Positions 60,901 to 64,000 of a stretch of DNA of 64,000 bases are shown here, piece by piece. A program made the translations under genes and the position numbers. Position 1 is the first letter of the stretch; each line of letters starts with the position of its first letter. The stretch covers positions 868,001 to 932,000 of the forward strand of contig NZ_RKRD01000001.1 of the NCBI RefSeq assembly GCF_003814745.1. Reading direction: 5' to 3'. The stretch is from Hydrogenoanaerobacterium saccharovorans (GTDB lineage: Bacteria; Bacillota; Clostridia; Oscillospirales; Ruminococcaceae). The notes beneath the pieces were generated by a model, which saw nothing but the letters and a program-made list of their open reading frames with translations, was not told where the DNA came from and made no database searches.

Positions 60901-61548
60901 GAGGAAACTTATATGATTCCTTACGGATCCCGTCTCAAGGTGCATGAAGGCGATGTCATTGAAGCAGGCGATATGATTACCGAAGGTTCGGTCAACCCGC
61001 ATGATGTACTCTCAATCAAAGGTTACCTTGCAGTGCAGGATTACCTCATTCAAGAGGTACAGCGCGTTTACCGCTTGCAGGGCGTTGATATCAACGATAA
61101 ACATATCGAGGTTATTGTTCGCCAAATGATGAAAAAGGTTCGTGTGGAAGACCCGGGCAGCACCAATATGCTAACCGGTTCTCTGGTTGACAAGAGCGAT
61201 TTTGTTGCAGAAAACAAAGCGATTCGTGAACGTATTGCAGCAGGCGAAGATGGCCTTACACAGGCTACCAGTTCTGCAGTGCTTATGGGTATTACAAAGG
61301 CTTCTCTTGCAACAGACAGCTTCCTGTCTGCAGCATCGTTCCAAGAGACTACAAGAGTTCTTACCGAAGCTGCAATTAAAGGTAAGGTCGATCCTCTGTT
61401 AGGTCTGAAAGAAAACGTTATTATCGGTAAGTTGCTGCCTTGCGGTACAGGTATGAACTGTTATACCAACGTAGATGTTGTTTCTACTGCGCAGCAAACT
61501 TCTTACCACCACGATCCAATAAATGACACTGTGAGTGTTGGACAATAA
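57979..61548 (+). CDS. rpoC: DNA-directed RNA polymerase beta' subunit
   Basis: The catalytic large subunit. The first zinc site has cysteines at about 59, 61, 74 and 77 (CNCG, CDRC). The absolutely conserved magnesium motif NADFDGDQM lies at about 446-454. The second zinc site is CECKHGVCARC near 867-877, then the trigger-loop region with GEPGTQLTMRTFHTGG. The 1189 residues are usual for Firmicutes. The start is TTG with AAGGGG upstream, an unusual start for so highly expressed a gene. It lies 18 bases after rpoB and is cotranscribed. No terminator directly follows; a hairpin appears 130 bases on, beyond a new promoter. Confidence 0.98.
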   Translation: MEFNVFESIKIGLASPEQIREWSYGAVEKPETINYRTLKPERDGLFCERIFGPQKDWECNCGKYKRLRYKGKICDRCGVEVTRSKVRRERMGHIELAAPVSHIWYFKGIPSRMGLLLDLSPRLLEKVLYFASYIVIDHGSTPLENKQLLSEKEYRDMREKYEDEFVAGIGAEAVKELLRSIDLDKLYDELREELDVASGQKKIRILKRLEVVEAFKKSGNKPEWMILDVVPVIPPDIRPMVQLDGGRFATSDLNDLYRRVINRNNRLKRLLELGAPDIIVRNEKRMLQEAVDALIDNGRRGRPVTGPNNRPLKSLSDMLKGKQGRFRQNLLGKRVDYSGRSVIVVGPELKMYQCGLPKEMALELFKPFVMKRLVDTGAATNIKNARKMVERARIEVWDALDIVIKDHPVLLNRAPTLHRLGIQAFEPILVEGRALKLHPLVCTAYNADFDGDQMAVHVPLSAEAQAEARFLMLAANNLLKPSDGRPVAVPTQDMVLGSYYLTLVKDGEKGTGKVFRDVNEALMAYQEGAVGLHAPVKIRMTKEIGGRKVSKLLDCTVGRVIFNQPIPQDLGYVDRTKPENMFKLEIDFLTGKKQLGDIIDRCIRVHGTALTAEVLDKIKAQGYKYSTKSAITVAVCDAVIPPQKKAMLDEADEKILKIIKQYKRGLISNDERYALIIKTWNETSEKVANALKDNLDKYNPIFMMADSGARGSMNQIRQLAGMRGLIANTSGKAIEIPIRANYREGLNILEYFISSRGARKGLADTALRTADSGYLTRRLVDVSQDVIIRQEDCGTTEGIVVCDIKDGTEMIEPMSERLMGRYAVEDVLDPKTGELLVSKDKMMNEADAKKVINAGITHLKIRTVLNCECKHGVCARCYGDNLANGKVVSVGEAVGVIAAQSIGEPGTQLTMRTFHTGGIASADDITQGLPRVEELFEARKPKSQAIISKTDGEVRMQEIKRNNHVVVFNKDSSEEETYMIPYGSRLKVHEGDVIEAGDMITEGSVNPHDVLSIKGYLAVQDYLIQEVQRVYRLQGVDINDKHIEVIVRQMMKKVRVEDPGSTNMLTGSLVDKSDFVAENKAIRERIAAGEDGLTQATSSAVLMGITKASLATDSFLSAASFQETTRVLTEAAIKGKVDPLLGLKENVIIGKLLPCGTGMNCYTNVDVVSTAQQTSYHHDPINDTVSVGQ

Positions 61549-61617
61549 AATGGACGGTAATTCGTAAGCTTATACAAAATATTGTTGATAAATGTTGCTT
61601 AAGTGTAGAATATACTC

Positions 61618-61647
61618 TTGACAACGTTGACCAATAAATGATAAAAT
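61618..61647 (+). promoter_or_regulatory. Possible promoter before rpsL
   Basis: TTGACA (61618-61623) and TAAAAT (61642-61647) have an 18-base spacer. It lies in the gap after rpoC. Confidence 0.6.
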
Positions 61648-61678
61648 ATTTAATTGGTAAGGCTTGAATTTTTCCGTA

Positions 61679-61713
61679 AAGGGGCCGGTTCTGCCGGCTC
61701 CTTCATTTTTGTT
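61679..61713 (+). terminator. Hairpin between rpoC and rpsL (terminator or attenuator)
   Basis: GGGGCCGG and CCGGCTCC form eight pairs around a 5-base loop, with TTCATTTTTG after. It lies about 25 bases downstream of the predicted start of the rpsL promoter, so it could terminate rpoC, attenuate rpsL, or both. Confidence 0.7.
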
Positions 61714-61778
61714 ATTAAAAGTATGTATTTCGGTACATGCTTCTAATATAAATATTTTTTTTCGTAAGGAGGTGCAAT

Positions 61779-62204
61779 ATGCCAACCTTTAACCAATTAG
61801 TCCGCAAAGGTAGAGAGGTTATCGAGAAGAAATCCACTGCTCCTGCTCTCTTAAAAGGATGGAATTCCAAGAAAAGAGAAGCAACCGAACAGAATTCTCC
61901 TCAAAAAAGAGGTGTGTGTACTGCAATCAGAACATCTACACCGAAAAAACCAAACTCCGCGCTTAGAAAAGTTGCAAGGGTAAGACTTACAAACGGAATC
62001 GAAGCAACAGCTTATATTCCCGGTATCGGTCACAACCTGCAAGAGCATAGCGTTGTGTTGATCCGTGGTGGACGTGTTAAGGACCTTCCTGGTGTTCGTT
62101 ACCATATTATTCGTGGTACTCTCGACGCACAAGGCGTTGCTAAGAGAATGCAGGCTAGATCCAAATACGGTGCAAAACGTCCAAAGGCTGGTGCATCGAA
62201 GTAA
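61779..62204 (+). CDS. rpsL: 30S ribosomal protein S12
   Basis: A small-subunit protein at the decoding site. The sequence MPTFNQLVRKGRE through RPKAGASK is full length at 141 residues. The streptomycin-related lysines are present in TPKKPNSALRK and in GRVKDLPGVRYH, where Asp is the usual methylthiolation site. AAGGAGG lies before the ATG. The order rpsL-rpsG-fusA is the str operon. Confidence 0.99.
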   Translation: MPTFNQLVRKGREVIEKKSTAPALLKGWNSKKREATEQNSPQKRGVCTAIRTSTPKKPNSALRKVARVRLTNGIEATAYIPGIGHNLQEHSVVLIRGGRVKDLPGVRYHIIRGTLDAQGVAKRMQARSKYGAKRPKAGASK

Positions 62205-62346
62205 TAAAACCCCTAACTTTTGCTAATAATAGCAACTGCTGGTGCAGTATGTTTATATATATTATAAATGTCTCTGCATTGGCACAAACGGGAGTTTTGT
62301 CACTTTCGAGTACCGATGAATTCATTATGTGAAGGAGGGAAGCGAA

Positions 62347-62817
62347 GTGCCAAGAAGAGGTCGTATAACAAAACGTGATGTTTTGCCAGATCCGCTGTAC
62401 AATTCCAAGTTGGTTACTCGTTTAATCAACAACGTTATGTATGATGGTAAAAAAGGTGTATCGCAGAAAATCGTCTACGGTGCATTCGATATTATCAAGG
62501 AGAAAACAGGCAGAGATCCTCTTGAGGTTTTTGAAGAAGCAATGGAGAGCGTAATGCCTCTGTTAGAGGTTAAGGCTCGCCGTGTTGGTGGTGCTACCTA
62601 TCAGGTTCCTATGGAAGTAAGACCTGACAGAAAACAGACTTTGGGTCTGCGTTGGATTACCACTTATTCCAGAAATCGTTCTGAAAGAACCATGAGAGAA
62701 AGACTTGCCGGTGAATTGCTTGATGCCATCAACGGACAGGGCGGAGCGTTCAAAAAACGTGAAGACACTCATAAAATGGCTGAAGCTAACAAAGCTTTTG
62801 CACATTACAGATGGTAG
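62347..62817 (+). CDS. rpsG: 30S ribosomal protein S7
   Basis: A primary 16S-binding protein of the 30S head and a possible operon repressor. The sequence PRRGRITKRDVLPDPLYNSK through KAFAHYRW gives 156 residues, the standard length. GTG 62347 is used because AAGGAGGG lies before it; the GTG at 62329 would add six residues and overlap that site. It is 142 bases after rpsL, where nothing else is seen. Confidence 0.99.
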   Translation: MPRRGRITKRDVLPDPLYNSKLVTRLINNVMYDGKKGVSQKIVYGAFDIIKEKTGRDPLEVFEEAMESVMPLLEVKARRVGGATYQVPMEVRPDRKQTLGLRWITTYSRNRSERTMRERLAGELLDAINGQGGAFKKREDTHKMAEANKAFAHYRW

Positions 62818-62918
62818 TTCGTTAAAACATGGTTACGAGTGCGGTGCGAAGCAATTCGCCCGCGCGGCGTAACAGGCAAATAGCGTGAGATATTTTCGTA
62901 TTTATTAAGGAGGACAAT

Positions 62919-64000
62919 ATGCCGAGAGACGTTTCTTTAGAGCTCACTCGTAATATAGGCATAATGGCCCACATTGACGCTGGCAAAACAACAACAACCG
63001 AGCGTATTCTGTATTACACCGGTAAGAACCATAAAATCGGTGAGACTCACGACGGTTCAGCTACAATGGACTGGATGGCACAGGAGCAGGAAAGAGGTAT
63101 CACCATTACCTCTGCTGCTACTACTTGCTACTGGAAAGGCCATAGAATTAATATCATCGACACCCCGGGACACGTTGACTTTACAGTTGAGGTTGAGCGT
63201 TCACTTCGTGTGCTCGACGGTTCTGTAACCGTTTTCTGTGCAAAGGGCGGCGTTGAGCCTCAGTCGGAAACAGTTTGGAGACAAGCTGATAAGTATCATG
63301 TTCCTAGAATGGCTTACGTTAACAAAATGGACATCATGGGTGCAGACTTTTACAGAGTTGTAGACATGATGCTCGACCGTTTAAAATGTAACGCTGTTCC
63401 AATTCAGCTGCCAATCGGCTCTGAAACTTTCTTTAGAGGCATTATTGACCTCATTAAAATGAAAGCGGAAGTTTACTACGACGATATGGGCAAAGATATC
63501 CGAGAGGAAGAAATCCCTGAGGATATGATGGAAAAAGCGCAGGAATACCGCATTAAAATGTTAGAGCATGTTGCAGAAACCGATGAAGCATTGATGGAGA
63601 AATACCTCGAGGGCGAGGAGCTGACTGTTGAAGAGATTAAGACTGCAATTCGTAAGTCTACTATCGCCAACACGATGGTTCCTGTTTGCTGCGGTACTTC
63701 TTACAAAAACAAAGGCGTACAGCCTTTGCTGGATGCAGTTGTCGACTTTATGCCTGCTCCAATTGATGTCCCCGATATCAAGGGTGTAAACCCCAATACC
63801 GAGGAAGAAGAGACAAGACCATCTTCTGACAGTGAGCCGTTTTCTGCACTTGCATTTAAAATTGCAACCGATCCGTTTGTTGGTAAGTTGTGCTTCTTCA
63901 GAGTATACTCTGGTTCCGTTAATGCGGGTTCTACCGTTTATAACTCTGTAAAAGACAATTCCGAAAGAATCGGTCGTATCCTTCAAATGCATGCAAACCA
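62919..64000 (+). CDS. fusA: Translation elongation factor G, 3'-truncated by window edge
   Basis: The GTPase that drives translocation. The first 360 or so residues are visible and open to the window end. G1 is AHIDAGKTTTTERILYYTG, G2 falls in the ERGITITSAATT switch, G3 is DTPGHVDF, and G4 is NKMD. Domain II starts near EPFSALAFKIATDPFVGKL. AAGGAGG lies before the ATG. Third gene of the str operon; tuf would be expected next but lies outside the window. Confidence 0.98.
   Translation, partial: MPRDVSLELTRNIGIMAHIDAGKTTTTERILYYTGKNHKIGETHDGSATMDWMAQEQERGITITSAATTCYWKGHRINIIDTPGHVDFTVEVERSLRVLDGSVTVFCAKGGVEPQSETVWRQADKYHVPRMAYVNKMDIMGADFYRVVDMMLDRLKCNAVPIQLPIGSETFFRGIIDLIKMKAEVYYDDMGKDIREEEIPEDMMEKAQEYRIKMLEHVAETDEALMEKYLEGEELTVEEIKTAIRKSTIANTMVPVCCGTSYKNKGVQPLLDAVVDFMPAPIDVPDIKGVNPNTEEEETRPSSDSEPFSALAFKIATDPFVGKLCFFRVYSGSVNAGSTVYNSVKDNSERIGRILQMHAN

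Noticed and set aside
1..64000. Mobile elements, prophage, CRISPR, defence islands, tRNA and rRNA genes
   Set aside because: No transposase, integrase, cas gene, repeat array, restriction or toxin family was recognised, and no tRNA cloverleaf was noticed in the gaps; a covariance search would settle tRNAs.

Overview
The window is ordinary chromosomal DNA of a low-to-moderate GC Gram-positive anaerobe. The best guess is a spore-forming Clostridia member near the Ruminococcaceae/Oscillospiraceae; this is inference from gene content, not a taxonomic search. Supporting signs are strong AGGAGG-type ribosome sites, many TTG starts, a CIRCE-controlled htpG, a DivIB-type FtsQ, a BofC-like protein, a YtvI-like protein, an ABC-F gene of the Lsa class and no outer-membrane genes. 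No phage, transposon, integrase, CRISPR array, tRNA or rRNA was seen.

Layout. 1-5 kb: end of a wall/division cluster (murA fragment, ftsQ, ftsZ), two tandem terminators, then an M23 peptidase. 5-12 kb: a DUF218 protein, an alanine/glycine symporter, a glyoxalase-like protein, a BofC-like protein, a class A penicillin-binding protein and an AI-2E/YtvI membrane protein. 12-16.3 kb: aspartate-family amino acid genes (ACT regulator, hom, thrB, lysC). lysC carries an internal ribosome site and start that would give a separate beta subunit. 16.4-21 kb: three surface-polysaccharide genes. 21-27 kb: a GNAT acetyltransferase, a lipoprotein, the RNA polymerase recycling ATPase HelD, and htpG behind a CIRCE operator. 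27-30 kb: two small regulatory modules. One is an XRE regulator divergent from an unknown 74-residue protein with a palindrome over its -35 box; the other is a GntR-ABC operon with a 12-bp perfect inverted repeat at its promoter. 31-34 kb: a betaine-type ABC importer whose binding protein and permease are fused. 34-40 kb: a MocA-like enzyme and a four-gene BMP-type nucleoside importer with a structured leader. 40-46.5 kb: an Lsa-class ABC-F gene behind a leader-peptide/terminator region, then DNA polymerase IV, the CCA-adding enzyme and an iron alcohol dehydrogenase. 46.5-52.8 kb: an S1-domain protein, DUF951, prfA, tsaC, coaE, a lytic transglycosylase and an M18 aminopeptidase. 52.9-53.8 kb: a two-piece LysO lysine exporter. 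54-64 kb: rpoB, rpoC, rpsL, rpsG and the start of fusA.

Most of this is housekeeping. The best leads are regulatory: the lsa attenuator with a six-codon leader peptide, the unassigned structured leader before the nucleoside importer, the XRE/74-residue divergent pair, the GntR operator, the lysC internal start, and rpoB with its own consensus promoter rather than adjoining rplJ-rplL. No clearly new defence or mobile system is visible.
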